Source of the DNA: Mya arenaria
Lineage: Eukaryota; Mollusca; Bivalvia; Myida; Myidae
DNA length: 64,000 nucleotides
Direction: 5' to 3'
NCBI RefSeq assembly: GCF_026914265.1
Contig: NC_069135.1
Span: 60,068,738 to 60,132,737 of the forward strand
The position numbers were made by a program, and so were the translations under genes. Below, piece after piece: positions 48,674 through 60,900 of this stretch (positions are counted from its first letter, which is position 1; the number at the start of each line of letters is the position of its first letter). The notes beneath the pieces were generated by a model that saw nothing but the letters and a program-made list of their open reading frames with translations, did not search any database and was not told the origin of the DNA.

Positions 48674-50640
48674 ATGCAAAATATACGTGAATTGTATTAT
48701 CTTTATTTACCTATTTGTATCCCGCGCTAGTCCACGAAGCTGAACCGTATACAATAAATAGCTTGAACGACGAACAAACCTTTCTCCCCCCTCAGATTAT
48801 TCGATCCGTGCTGGACATTATTATCATGCCTACGGGCAAAGATAACACAAGTACCCGTATGGAAATCCTTTTTTTGTCATCACACAATTAACTCCCTTGT
48901 TGACGACCGTCGTCTGTAGCATTATGGAAACCTTGTATGGTGGCAATATTTAAAATCTAAATTAACAAATCAATTCTTTCTAGCAATCAAGAAATAATGC
49001 TGCCAACTCCTCAGAACTATTTAAAGAACGATTTGATTATTTAAATAATCTGAATCACTGCGCGCATATCTATAAAAACACGAATTATCATATGTCTTTA
49101 CTCACATTATTTTCACTGCGCATAAAAGAGGGCAAGCTAAAATACATTTTTACTTTATTTTTTTTAACTGATGTTGTAGTAAAAGCATCTACAATAGCCG
49201 CTCTTGTAAGATATGTTCAACCCTCGCACTGGGTGTTCTGCGGAAACTCGGTAAACGGCTGGGGTTAGGATTACACTCTCGGCCATAGAAGATTCTTATA
49301 TTATATCCTTAAAAGTTGACTGTTATCTTAAAAAACGCAACTTGTTTTTTTCAGGACGTGGAACACAAAATTGTCTAAATCAGAGACACTTAAAAATGAA
49401 TTATACTACTTTTTGTGCAAATATACATTTAAAATTAAGTTAGTGGGGATTATCTGGAATGTATAGGATAAGTTAGTATTTTAACTCATTTCAAAACTTT
49501 TTTGAAAATAATACTTTGACTTATTCACTCTTAGAAAATAGATCAATGAGGATAAAAGTAAACTTATTACACATTAAACAGTCTGTAATCGAACATAATC
49601 AAGGGTGACTTGTTGCGTTTTGTCTCTTAGTTTAAACTTAAATTTAGCATATGGTATTTAGAAATAATTCAAGGACGAATCCCTCAGTCTAAACAATAAT
49701 TAACGACCATGTTTAAAGACACAAATATCAAAGCCTACTCAGATTCGCAACAACACAACAACATACAGATTAACATAAAGAAAAATTGTAATTAATGCTG
49801 TGGTTTCTACATTAGAACTTTTTGTGAACTATTTAACTTGACCGTTATGCCGAACAGAATGTTAGAAAAATCGCCTTTCAAAAAGTTCGCCTAAACTAAT
49901 ATCACACAAAAATATGTATAAAAGCATTCTCTATGTTTACTGAACAATTATTTGATATATTTAACAGAATATAAATCAAGATCATGATATTAATTAGCGA
50001 AAAATATCATCAAAAACGGATGATTCTAACAAATCGCAGTAAGTACAAATCATTTAGGTTCGTTTGTATAGCTTTGTTAGGATTGAACTGTAAGATGACG
50101 TCATTATCCACGAATATTACTGATACATCTCGTTCTTTAAAGTGAAAATATAGAACAGACGTTAATTAAGACTACTACTGATGTCGGATAAAGTTATGAA
50201 ACTTTATATTGATAATGTCAAGTGTATGTACATGTTCAGTGTGAAAATAAGTACACAAGGTATCAAGTACAATATTGTTTTTCTAAGAAATAAATAATTA
50301 TATGATCGCATTTTTTTCTTCCGTTTATGCTGTGTGAATGCAGTAGGGCATAATTTTTCATTTTTATAATAAATTAGCAGTATCTTCTGCAATTGAGCAT
50401 TAATGCATAAAGAAGGGTAGCCGACAACATTCGTTTGTATAAAAAATAGTTGGAATTTGTAAAGTCGTAGAACATTAAATGAGGTCGCGCTTATCCAATC
50501 GAAGCGCAATGTTAAAGTAAACAATCTTATCATCATAATCCCTTGCGAATGATACAAGATGACCATCAAGTTTTATCTATACAAAGGTATATACCAATGT
50601 AAATATACTACGATAATGTTGCAGAATTGAAAACAGTATG
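48674..50640. other. B2 downstream spacer
   Basis: Homologous in part to 19432-20000. No gene; the 121-codon minus-strand frame at 50204-50569 shows no recognisable domain. Confidence 0.45.
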
Positions 50641-51271
50641 CTAACAGAGGCTGAACAATATAAAGAATGATCATTTAGAAGAGCATTGCGATCTTCTACG
50701 CGACAAGACATTGCTCACATTCGACATAAAATACAATACAAGAAACGCTCGTTTGCATGCGGGAAGTGGGAAAGTTTGGAGCTCTTTACCAGGAGGAATA
50801 CGTAAATTGAACACGGAAAAGACACTTAAAGCCTGCTGCAAGAAGTTCTTTTTACATCCTCAATTGCAAAAACCGTTTTAAGAAGTGTACGCATAATTCC
50901 ATGACTATTGTTTTTACATTATGTATATCTCGAGTTAGGTGTTAAATGCATGTGTGACTGTCCTACTTACTCAGTTAATTATTTTTAATGATATTTGTTG
51001 TTAACCTTTAGGTACAAATTGATGTATTGTTCGGCATTGATGTATTAATTAATGTATTATATTCATGTTTCTATATGATTTCGTAAAATATTTTAATATG
51101 TACCGTTTTGAAATAACATAAATTGATGCTTACGTTTTCATCCTAAGCATTTATGTGTGTGTGTGCGTGTGCGTGTGTTTTTTTCAGAAGGCAACATTGT
51201 AAATAACTCGTGTGTTATGTTTGTTTATACTATGATGCCTATGTCTTATTGTGTTACCTTCTTTAAATAAA

Positions 51272-51333
<62 letters not shown>
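50641..51333 (+). mobile_element. 5'-truncated non-LTR retrotransposon (LINE) 3' end
   Basis: From about 50720 to the TAA at 50879-50881 the + strand encodes a LINE ORF2-type C-terminal tail: NTRNARLHAGSGKVWSSLPG then IRKLNTEKTLKACCKKFFLH. About 390 bp of 3' UTR follow, with AATAAAG and a (TTA)n tail at about 51273-51332. No reverse transcriptase core is present. Confidence 0.7.
51273..51332. repeat. (TTA)n microsatellite, LINE tail
   Basis: About 20 TTA triplets without interruption. Confidence 0.9.
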
Positions 51334-51334
<1 letters not shown>

Positions 51335-52638
51335 CAAAATGATTCTTTAACCTAACTACAGAGCTTAATGTACTAACAAACATGGATTAAACAGTAATTA
51401 TCTTTTACAGGGGATCGTTTACGTTTGATAAGGTCAGACATGGAAAATACCTTCGTGTGAACTCTGAACTAAATGCTTGATACAATAAAAACTCTCAAAA
51501 TAAGTAACCCCGTGCTTTATTGTTAATAAGAAAATAAAAAGAGACAGATAATGTTCAATTCTATCAAAAAAGCGTGATAACATAATTGAATCATTTTAGG
51601 ATTGAATGTACAAACGTCTGTTAAAACATGTATATACGTGTTGCTGTTTGGTGTTTATACATGAAAATAAATAAGATGACTCAATTCTAACAAAGTTTTA
51701 ATAAACATAAAACCTGCGAGTGTGTCCCTTAAATGATACATACAGTTTTGTCATGGAACGTTCATCATTAATAAGACAAACCATATAGGCGTTGATATCG
51801 ACTATGAATTAAGTATATCAAAACTCCTCATCAACAAAAAAGTTTTAACATATCATGCAGGGGTTATATCTGCAATTATACAAGCAAAAAACGTTGTCAT
51901 GATTTCAAAAACAATTAAAAACCCGGAAGAATATACTTTCGTTAATTTTGTTTTTTTGTCACTCAGCTTCACTATGACTAATTAGTTAATGTGAATATGT
52001 TAAACAATTAAGTTCAATCAAGCACGTTTTGTGAAATATTAAAGCATAGCATGTTCGTCAAAAGTAATTAATGTGCACAAATATCAGTGTTTAATGGTGC
52101 TGAGAACTCGTTATTCACGTGGCGCAAATAATATTTAAAAGTCATTTCCTTGTATCGTTTTTAGGAATGTGTCGAAGATATTGACAGCAGTTGAGTCTGA
52201 AATGAATGACAAACGTAGCGTAACCCTGCGCCGATAACAGTTTCTGGTGCTGATTAACTTTTTCTTACCTTAAAATTACAATATGACGATTTGTATTTAC
52301 ATAATTAACGACGTCTGATGTCTGTTACTTTTTCTTTTCTTTTCCTTATAAGGCAAACAGTTGTTTTTATTGCATTATTCCAATTGTGCTGAACTGCATT
52401 ATAATGTATGATTCATGTATTAGCCATTGCCTCAATTCAAGTTTGATTAAAACAGATATTAAAATGCAAAGTGATAAAATGAAAATGTCAACTTCTATCA
52501 ACGCGAGGAAACACATGTAATTATTCTATTCAATATAATTAACCTGAATCAATATATTATTGGGAACATTAATAAATATTTTTTTTCTACTCAAGTTATG
52601 CACGTAATAATTGAAGAGGGCATATTAACGATGCTAGG
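51334..52638. other. B3 upstream spacer
   Basis: 51940-52150 partly matches 24170-24370. No gene is seen. Confidence 0.4.
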
Positions 52639-52684
52639 CCTGCTAGAAAGCCCCGCCTACCGGTGGTCCGCAAACGTTTATATA
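52639..52684 (+). promoter_or_regulatory. B3 core promoter: GC box and TATA, half-CRE altered
   Basis: GCTAGAAAGCCCCGCCTACC lies at about 52642-52661 and TTTATATA ends at 52684, followed by CTCGCATCCTCCAAC. The position of the TACGTCA element instead holds CACGTAA, so this copy may respond differently. Upstream wording (GATGCTAGGCCTGCTAGAAAG) is closer to class A promoters than to B1 or B2. Confidence 0.65.
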
Positions 52685-52884
52685 CTCGCATCCTCCAACT
52701 TAAAACTATTGTTAAAATCGAATATTGAAAAGGATTCGATCAAGCCTAGGCTTATTATTTACTGAGGAATCTACCATTTAAAGACATTGTGTTGTATTTT
52801 TTTGAAAAATAAAACAGATGTTGAATATATAAATGATTCTATACACGACTGTAAAATAGAAAACGTCAACTTCAAAGCGCGACA

Positions 52885-54580
52885 ATGATTGGCTACACCA
52901 CAGTGATGTATGCTTTGACCGCCGCATCGTTGGTCACAGCTAGACCATACGAACTCGTTCAATGCACCCTGGGTGTATATCAGATAATCGGAAAGGCTGA
53001 CTGTACGGGATTTTTCCTCTGTGTGTTTGGGAAACCCATCGAGATGCCGCCATGTCCTCCTGGCTCGGTGTTCAGCTCCAGCGTCAACGTTTGTGTTCCT
53101 AAAGGTTCAGTGTATGATGACTGCAAGCAACCAACAGAGAAAAGCCGCATCCATATGCCTGTGCTCCCCGACCTAGGTAATTTCTAGCGATGTTGTTTGT
53201 ATCTTCGGAAATTTTTACGGTATTCCTTTGAATTCGTTCTCTAAAAATAATTAAAGCGAAAGTGTCATCTAGCAATAAAATGTCATGTATAAAACTAGCG
53301 TTAGAATAGTTATTCATAAAAGTACTTATTTATTTTGATGTATTTCATTTGCTTACCAATTTAGACATCTTACTAAATAAATGTAAACATTAAGAGCGAA
53401 ATTAAATCAAATCGTTAAGATTTGGGTACCGTCCTCGAAAATGCGTGGAAATATTGGAAAAAATAATTCATGTCAATCCGTTTGCTTAGAATCATGATAA
53501 CTTTTCAGGGCCTCTTAGCCCAGAGGAACGATGCAACATGTTCGGAGGTGTGTTCCCTCACCCAAAGGAATGTCAAGCCTTCTACAATTGCAGCGTCCGC
53601 TACACACCTCAGATTCCCCGGTTCTTCGAGCAACACCTTGTTGAATGTCCCTACCCCCAGCTGTTCAACACTGAGACCAAAGAGTGTGACTATTTTGAGA
53701 ATGTAAAATGTGGAAGCAGGACAGAGTTCAAGAATGGATGTAAGCTGGCTTATCAAACATCCATTTAAATATGAAATTCAATAGTCTAAATCCAAATTCA
53801 ATGAACATTTACCACTTCCTTAAAACCACTAAATCTAGCCAAAACCAATACTACTGAAAAAAGTATCCTTTTATATTTTGTTCTTCTTCAGGTCAATACA
53901 GATCCAACCAGTGTCCCGTTGCGCATTGTATACCCTGCAGTGTCGACCTTCCAAGTTGTATAGGCAAACGTGACGGAATCAACGTTCACCAGGTCAAACT
54001 TTGGAGTCCATTCTACGCGTTATGCTATAAAGAACGGACGATCAAGGTTGATCGATGCCCAGCTGACGAAAATGGCCGAACACAGTTGTTCCATCCGAAA
54101 AAGAACGAATGCGTTTCATTGGATATGATTCCTCGAGAACAAGGGGGAATGATGCCTGAGTGCGGTACAAAAGTAGACGGGTTCTATCAGGATGAATTTG
54201 AGCGATGTGACCGGTACGTGCGTTGTCAGGGAGGAAAATACATTGGCACGGTGAAATGTGCGGTTGGAGAGGTATTCGATGGATCAAAAGGCGGGTGCGT
54301 TCCAAAAGAAAAAGCTTGTGGACCCTGTGGAAAAATTGACTATTGGTGAGTATCTTTACATGTTTGAAGAAAGATTAATGATATTGTTATCGTGATAAAT
54401 AGCTCAGTTGCAAACACAATGCAATCCCAATTTGCAGTTATTTAAGTTTTTTTTTAAATATGAATGTGTAGTGCTTTCCAGCTGAACATTGCCAATAAAT
54501 ACATTTTTTCACTGCGTTAATGCGCATGCATATGGAATGCTATTAATCTTTAGTTCTGACAAATCTGTTTTTTCAGCTGA
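52885..54580 (+). CDS. Class B gene 3 (B3): secreted four-domain chitin-binding (CBM14) protein, 326 aa
   Basis: Exons are 52885-53176, 53509-53739, 53892-54345 and 54577-54580, with introns of 332, 152 and 231 bp in phases 1, 1 and 2. The signal peptide region reads MIGYTTVMYALTAASLVTA followed by RPYELVQC; the usual Ala-Gly at the cleavage site is changed to Ala-Arg-Pro, so cleavage after the Ala is likely but should differ slightly. Domain 2 reads RYTPQIPRFFEQH, the A-like loop length, while exon 3 (QYRSNQC) is class B, so B3 looks intermediate or mosaic. The frame is intact with all domain cysteines present, and the terminal Cys is formed across the exon 3/4 junction before TGA at 54578-54580. 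Confidence 0.92.
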
Positions 54581-55077
54581 GAGCACAACTTCGAGTCAAA
54601 ACTGATGAAAATGAGCGAAGTGACGAATGGCGAAGATGAATAAGACATGTTTGAAACAAAAAGCGTTGCTCAAAAACGGACGCGCTGTGTTCGCTCAACG
54701 ATCAACTTAAACATTTCAAAATCAGCAGTTTTGTTGTTTATTAAACAATGCGTGTTTTTAGCAATATGTTACAAAACCAATTGTGTTAGTTGATTAAGGA
54801 TGTATACCCTGTTAGAATTTATTTTATGAATGTACGAATACGAAAAACAAATTCTTGCTTGAAAAAAGATCTCTCTACCTAAATGCTTTGTTAAATTCAT
54901 TTATTTTACGTCTGTGTCGTTAGCTCTTTGATAATTTTGCTGATCATTGATCCAATGCATAATGTAACCAGTATATGTTTATAATGAACTGTGATCATTC
55001 ATGTGTAAATATAATCTCATTATTTTATTTATGGAGTTTGCAATGTGCGGTGCTTTTGAAATGCATACATTCTGTTC

Positions 55078-55083
55078 AATAAA
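55078..55083 (+). terminator. B3 polyadenylation signal
   Basis: AATAAA with context TTTTGAAATGCATACATT...CAATAAAATGCAAA; about 500 bp past the stop codon. Confidence 0.55.
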
Positions 55084-57399
55084 ATGCAAATTAAATGCTT
55101 TGTATGACCTTTCTCTACTTATTTTAATATTGTGCTTGTCAATCAAGCTAGATCGAATATAATTAACCCCGGACCAACATAGAAGTTATGCAAAGGAAAC
55201 AATAAACCTAGCTGGCAAACCTTTAACGAAGATCAAGCTAAGATTCACAAAGCTTTCGTCTAATAGACGATGGACACACATTGTATAAAACAACACAGAC
55301 AAAACACAGATGCATCTTTATATCAAAACAAAATTGAAATATTCGGATCAAATAACTGGAATGGACACTTATTGTCCAATTCCATTCATTTAAATGACGC
55401 TCTTCATAAAAAAACAACATTAACTGGATTGGCGGAAAGAAATCAATGACCATAGATAATCAGAATATAGCATGAGAGTATATGAGAGTTTGGGGTATTT
55501 CTATAACAATTTATTAATCAATTAATTTAGTAATAACAAACTTACTTTGTTTTTTTCCTTGAACATGTCTTTACTTTGTTCAATTTATATTGGACATACT
55601 AACAGCATTTGAACATTAAAGTAATGGAAACCGTGTCGTGGAACCTTTATGTGCCAGTGGCAGTTCCTGACGTTGGTTCCCTTTTTCTTACTTTTGCATA
55701 TCCATTTTCGTTACGTAGTTGTAACTTTAAGCTACACGTAAAGTTAAAGTTTATACTGTGTTTAAACCTGCGTTACGTATCATTGTTCTAAATTAACAAT
55801 ATATGTCATGTTGCTTTTATTTTCATCTACTGCGGCACTTTCACAGCAGCGCCATTGCGAACTTATTATTGATCTTTGAATATTTTAAGAGACTCATGGA
55901 CGTTTTAAGCTTCAGATACCGAAAAAATGTAAATACTTATTTCAAAATGTGAGTGACAAAACAGGAGTGACATTAATCTTCATGGCTCACACAATTTCAT
56001 CAATACTTATTTTCGATAAACCTTTTTTATTACGGTTATCCCGAGAGCAAGTTTATTGACAGGGCACACTTTAAAAGAAATATTGTTTTGAACACGTACT
56101 TTCCATACCCGTACCAGCAGAGTAGCAGGTGTTCAGTGGTACACACGAATGACTTTTTTTGCAATATCAACTTACTACTTAAATGACCATTTTTTATAAT
56201 ATATATGCTTATTTTGCAAACTGTTCCAGTACGAAAAAAATACCACACACATTTTTCCGTGTGATTTTTCAAATCTGGTATCATTTATAATATATAATTT
56301 AAAATATTAAGATGTGTTGCTTATGTGATATCCTGTACGATATAAGGTATAACGTCTTATTCGATATGTTAACGCGTATTCGTCGAAACCGTATAGCGGT
56401 CGAGAAGTATGCATGTTTATTCATCAAACGAGACGCGAAACAGGTAGTCAGAAATGCATCTTACAGTAATATTTAATTTATAGTGGAATCTGCTTTCATT
56501 AGTTCAATGTTTAAACGCATCGCTTTAATTTTCAACCAATGAAACTGCACTCAGATTTTACATAATAATTCCCGGAACTGCCATTCAAGAAATGACGTCA
56601 TCAATCATTAAATATAAACAAAATATAATGCATTTAATATACTTCTTTTGGAATAGTGTACGTTCATTAAACTAGTAAGTTGATATTGTAAAACAACTTA
56701 AAAACATATCAGTGTGAAGCACTCAACACCTGCTACGCTGATGGTTCGGATATGGAAAACGACAGAAACATAATTTGTTAAATACGTTGTGTTGTATTTT
56801 CACAGTTGAATATGAAAAAAAGAGTTCGATAGGTATATTTTTCGAATTCACATCAGTTTTGTTTTCCTATTAAGCAAGAACCTTTGGATAAATTGATTCC
56901 AAGTCTCGCATCGATTATCAATTAAAGATGTTAAAAGTAAACATATAGAAAATGACTCATACCTTATGTTGTAAAAATAGGCACAGTTATTTTGTCAAAC
57001 GAAGTATACATTTTATCTGAATATTTTAATATTGTTAATACCATTGTTGTTATTTTTGGTGTTGTTGCTGCTAATGCTGCAGATGTAATTTATGTTGATG
57101 TTTTTTTTTGTTGATGTTGTTGTAGTGAAAAGGGAGTGTCTGCTTTTCATGTGCAAAATTGCACTTTTTTATTCAAACTGCGGTTAAACATTTAAATCCG
57201 GCAAATTATCAACTTATGAAACGAGGTCATTAATTTTTGGGGGAATTATTGTTGACATTTGAAACAGATTAAAATATATTCATAATATTTCCGGGGTTTC
57301 CCTAAGTAAACAAAACTTACAACTGCAAAGAACCACATATGTATTTATGATAAATGTATAAGACATTACATTGTTTAAACTTTAATTAAAAGGTAAAAG
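55084..57399. other. B3 downstream spacer
   Basis: No gene or strong repeat is recognised. The first 100 bp resembles the B1 and B2 downstream flanks. Confidence 0.4.
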
Positions 57400-57910
57400 G
57401 TATTAACACGTCAACTGATGAAGGAAAATGTCTATATCCTTAAACGCATTGAAACAAATATTGAACACGTTCTATTTGTTCTCATCAGTTATAATGAGCA
57501 ATACTGAAGCAATAGATTAAGGGGAGCGGTAGTAAAAGGCATATCTAATACATACCAACGTTATTAAGTGAAAAGCGCATATTTACGTTGCTATGCGTGT
57601 TAGAAAGCCCCGCCTACCGGTGGTCCGCAAACGTGTTTATATACAATTAAACCCATTTATATATTTTCAACTGTGTAAACTACTTTCACACTTGCCGCGG
57701 TAAATCTTATTAAATAGGGCGGAGTGACGAACCGGCAGTTTGGATCCAGCTTTGTATTGCTCTGAGCTGGTATCGCTGAGTTTACTGAACGACCAACTTT
57801 GACATTCCTAAAATGACTCTATACATGTTAGTTGTAACATTTTGTAATGTCAATGTGTTTAATATGATATCAAACTCAATTTGTCTATTGAACAATGTAT
57901 TTTTCTTTGT
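57400..57910 (+). pseudogene. Gene relic: family promoter joined directly to the terminal exon, coding exons 1-3 missing
   Basis: 57400-57560 is a degraded class A-like upstream region (TATCCTTAAACGCATTGAAAC, and ACTGAAGC...GATTAA further on). TAGAAAGCCCCGCCTACC follows at 57601-57618 and TTTATATA at 57636-57643. About 12 bases later the sequence becomes intron 3 end plus exon 4 and 3' UTR of a class B gene: TATATTTTCAACTGTGTAAA matches TATATTTTCAGCTGAGAAAA, then CTACTTTCACACTT, TTGCTCTGAG and ACCAAC follow in order. The acceptor CAG is now CAA. No coding sequence remains. Confidence 0.75.
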
Positions 57911-57924
57911 TGTACACGGTTTTC

Positions 57925-60900
57925 ATTAACACTGTCTGATGTGTGTTACTGTATTATGTGTTACAGTTAGTTCCCCAGTGCACGGAGTTCCCGTTCAAAA
58001 CGGCGGATGTATGCTACTATAGCTACGGTATTATGTAATAATGACTGTCCCCCAGTGCACGGTGTTCCCTTTCACAACGCCGGATGTATGCTACTTTAGC
58101 TACTGTATTATGCTTTAATGTCTGTCCCCCAGTGCACGTAGTTCCCTTTCTCAACGCCGGATGTATGCTACTGTATTATATTATAATGTATGTCCCCCAG
58201 TGCACGGTATTCCCCTTCACAACGCCAGACGTATGCTACTGTATTATGTTATAATGTTCGTCCCCCAGTGCACGGTATTCCCGGTCACAAGGCCGGATGT
58301 ATGCTACTGTATTATGTTATAATGACTGTCCCCAGTGCACAGTGTTACCGTTGGCAACGCCTGATTGATGCTTCTGTATTATGTTTTAATGTATGTCTCC
58401 CAGTGCACGATGTTCCCGTTCACAACGTCGGATATATGCTACAGTATTATGTTTTAATGTATGTCCCCCAGTGCACGATGTTCCCGTTCATAACGCCGGA
58501 TGTATGCTACTGTATTGTGTTATAATATCTGTCCCCAAGTGCACGGTGTTCCCGGTCACAACGCCGGATGTATGCTACTGTATTATGTTTTAATATTCGT
58601 CCCCCAGTGCACGGTGTTCCCGTTGGCAACGCCGGATGTATGCTTCTGTATTATGTTTTAATGTTCGTCCCCCAGTGCACGATGTTCCCGTTGGCAACGC
58701 CGGATGTATCTACTGTATTATGTTTTAATGTTCGTCCCCCAGTGCACGGTGTTCCCGTTGGCAACGCCGGATGTATGCTTCTGTATTATGTTTTAATGTT
58801 CGTCCCCGAGTGCAAGATGTTCCCGTTGGCAACGCCGGATGTATGCTTCTGTGTTATGTTTTAATGTTCGTCCCCCAGTGCACGATGTTCCCGTTTGCAA
58901 CGCCGGATGTATGCTTCTATATTATGTTTTAATATTCGTCCCCAAGTGCACGGTGTTCCCGTTGGCAACGCCGGATGTATGCTTCTGTATTATGTTTTAA
59001 TGCTCGTCCACGAGTGCACGAAGTTCCCTTTGGCAACGCCGGATGCATGCTTCTGTATCATGTTTTAATGTTCGTCCTCCAGTGCACGGTGTTCCCGTTG
59101 GCAACGCCGGATGTATCCTTCTGTATTCTGTTTTAATATTCGTCCCCCAGTGAACGGTGTTCCCGTTGGCAACACCGGATGTATGCCACTGTATTATGTG
59201 TTAATGTTCGTCTCCCAGTGCACGGAGTTCTCGTTGGCAACGCCGGATGTATGCCATTGTATTATGTTTTAATGTTCGTCCTCCAGTGCACGGTGTTTCC
59301 GTTCACAACGCCGGATGTATGCTACTGTATTGTGTTATAATGTCTGTCCCCCAGTGCACGGTGTTCCCGGTCACAACGCAGGATGTATGCTACTGTATTA
59401 TGTTTTCATATTCCTCCCCCAGTGCACGGTGTTCCCGTTGGCAACGCCGGATGTATGCTTCTGTATCATGTTTTAATGTTCGTCCCCCAGTGCACGGTGT
59501 TCCCATTGGCAACGCCGGATGTATGCTTCTGTATCATGTTTTAATGTTCGTCCCCCAGTGCACTGTGTTCCCGTTGGCAACACCGGATATATGCCACTGT
59601 ATTATGTGTTAATGTTCGTCTCCCAGTGCACGGAGTTCTCGTTTGCAACGCCGGATGTATGCCACTGAATTATGTGTTAATATTCGTCCCTCAGTGCACG
59701 GTGTTCCCGTTCACAACGCCGGATGTATGCTACTGTATTGTGTTATAATGTCTGTCCCCCAGTGCACGGTGTTCCCGGTCACAACGCCGGATGTATGCTA
59801 CTGTATTATGTTTTAATATTCGTCCCCCAGTGAACGGTGTTCCCGTTTACAAGGCCGGATGTATGTTTCTGTAATATGTTTTAATGTTCGTCCCGCAGTC
59901 ACGATGTTCCCGATGGCAACGCCGGATGTATGCTTCTGTATTATGTTTTAATGTTCGTCCCCCAGAGCACGACGTTCCCGTTGGCAACGCCGGATGTATG
60001 CTTCTGTATTATGTTTTAATATTCGTCTCCCAGTGCAAGGTGTTTTAGTTGGCAACGCCGGATGTATGCTACTGTATTATGTTTTAATGTTCGTCCCCCA
60101 GTGCACGGTGTTCCCGTTGGCAATGCCGGATGTATGCTACTGTATTATGTTATAATGTCTATCCCCCAGTGCATAATGTTCTCGTTCACAACGCCGGATG
60201 TATGCTTCTGTAACATGTTTTAATATTCTTCACTAGTGCATGGTGTTCGCGTTGGCAACGCCGAATGTATGCTTCTGTATCATGTTTTAATGTTCGTCCC
60301 CCAGTTCATGGTGTTCAAGTTGGCAACGCCGAATGTATGCTACTGTATTATGTTTTAATATTCGTCCCCCAGTGCACGGTGTTCCCGTTGGCAACGCCGG
60401 ATGTATGCTTCTGTATCATGTTTTAATGTTCGTCCCCCAGTGCACGATGTTCCCGTTGGCAACGCCGGATGTATGCTTCTGTATCATGTTTTAATGTTCG
60501 TCCCCCAGTGCACGATGTTCCCGTTGGCAACACCGGATGTATGCCACTGTATTATGTGTTAATGTTCGTCCCCCAGTGCACGGAGTTCTCGATTGCAACG
60601 CCGGATGTATGCCACTGTATTATGTGTTAATATTCGTCCCCCAGTGCACGGTGTTCCCGTTCACAACGCCGGATGTATGCTACTGTATTGTGTTATAATG
60701 TCTGTCCCCCAGTGCACGGTGTTCCCGGTCACAACGCCGGATGTATGCTACTGTATTATGTTTTAATATTCGTCCCCCAGTGAACGGTGTTCCCGTTTAC
60801 AAGGCCGGATGTATGTTTCTGTAATATGTTTTAATGTTCGTCCCGCAGTCACGATGTTCCCGATGGCAACGCCGGATGTATGCTTCTGTATTATGTTTTA

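Noticed and set aside
59247..59612. 121-codon open frame and several similar ones on both strands within the 68-bp satellite
   Set aside because: Repeated translation of a 68-bp unit cycling through three phases, with many frame breaks between variants and no domain.
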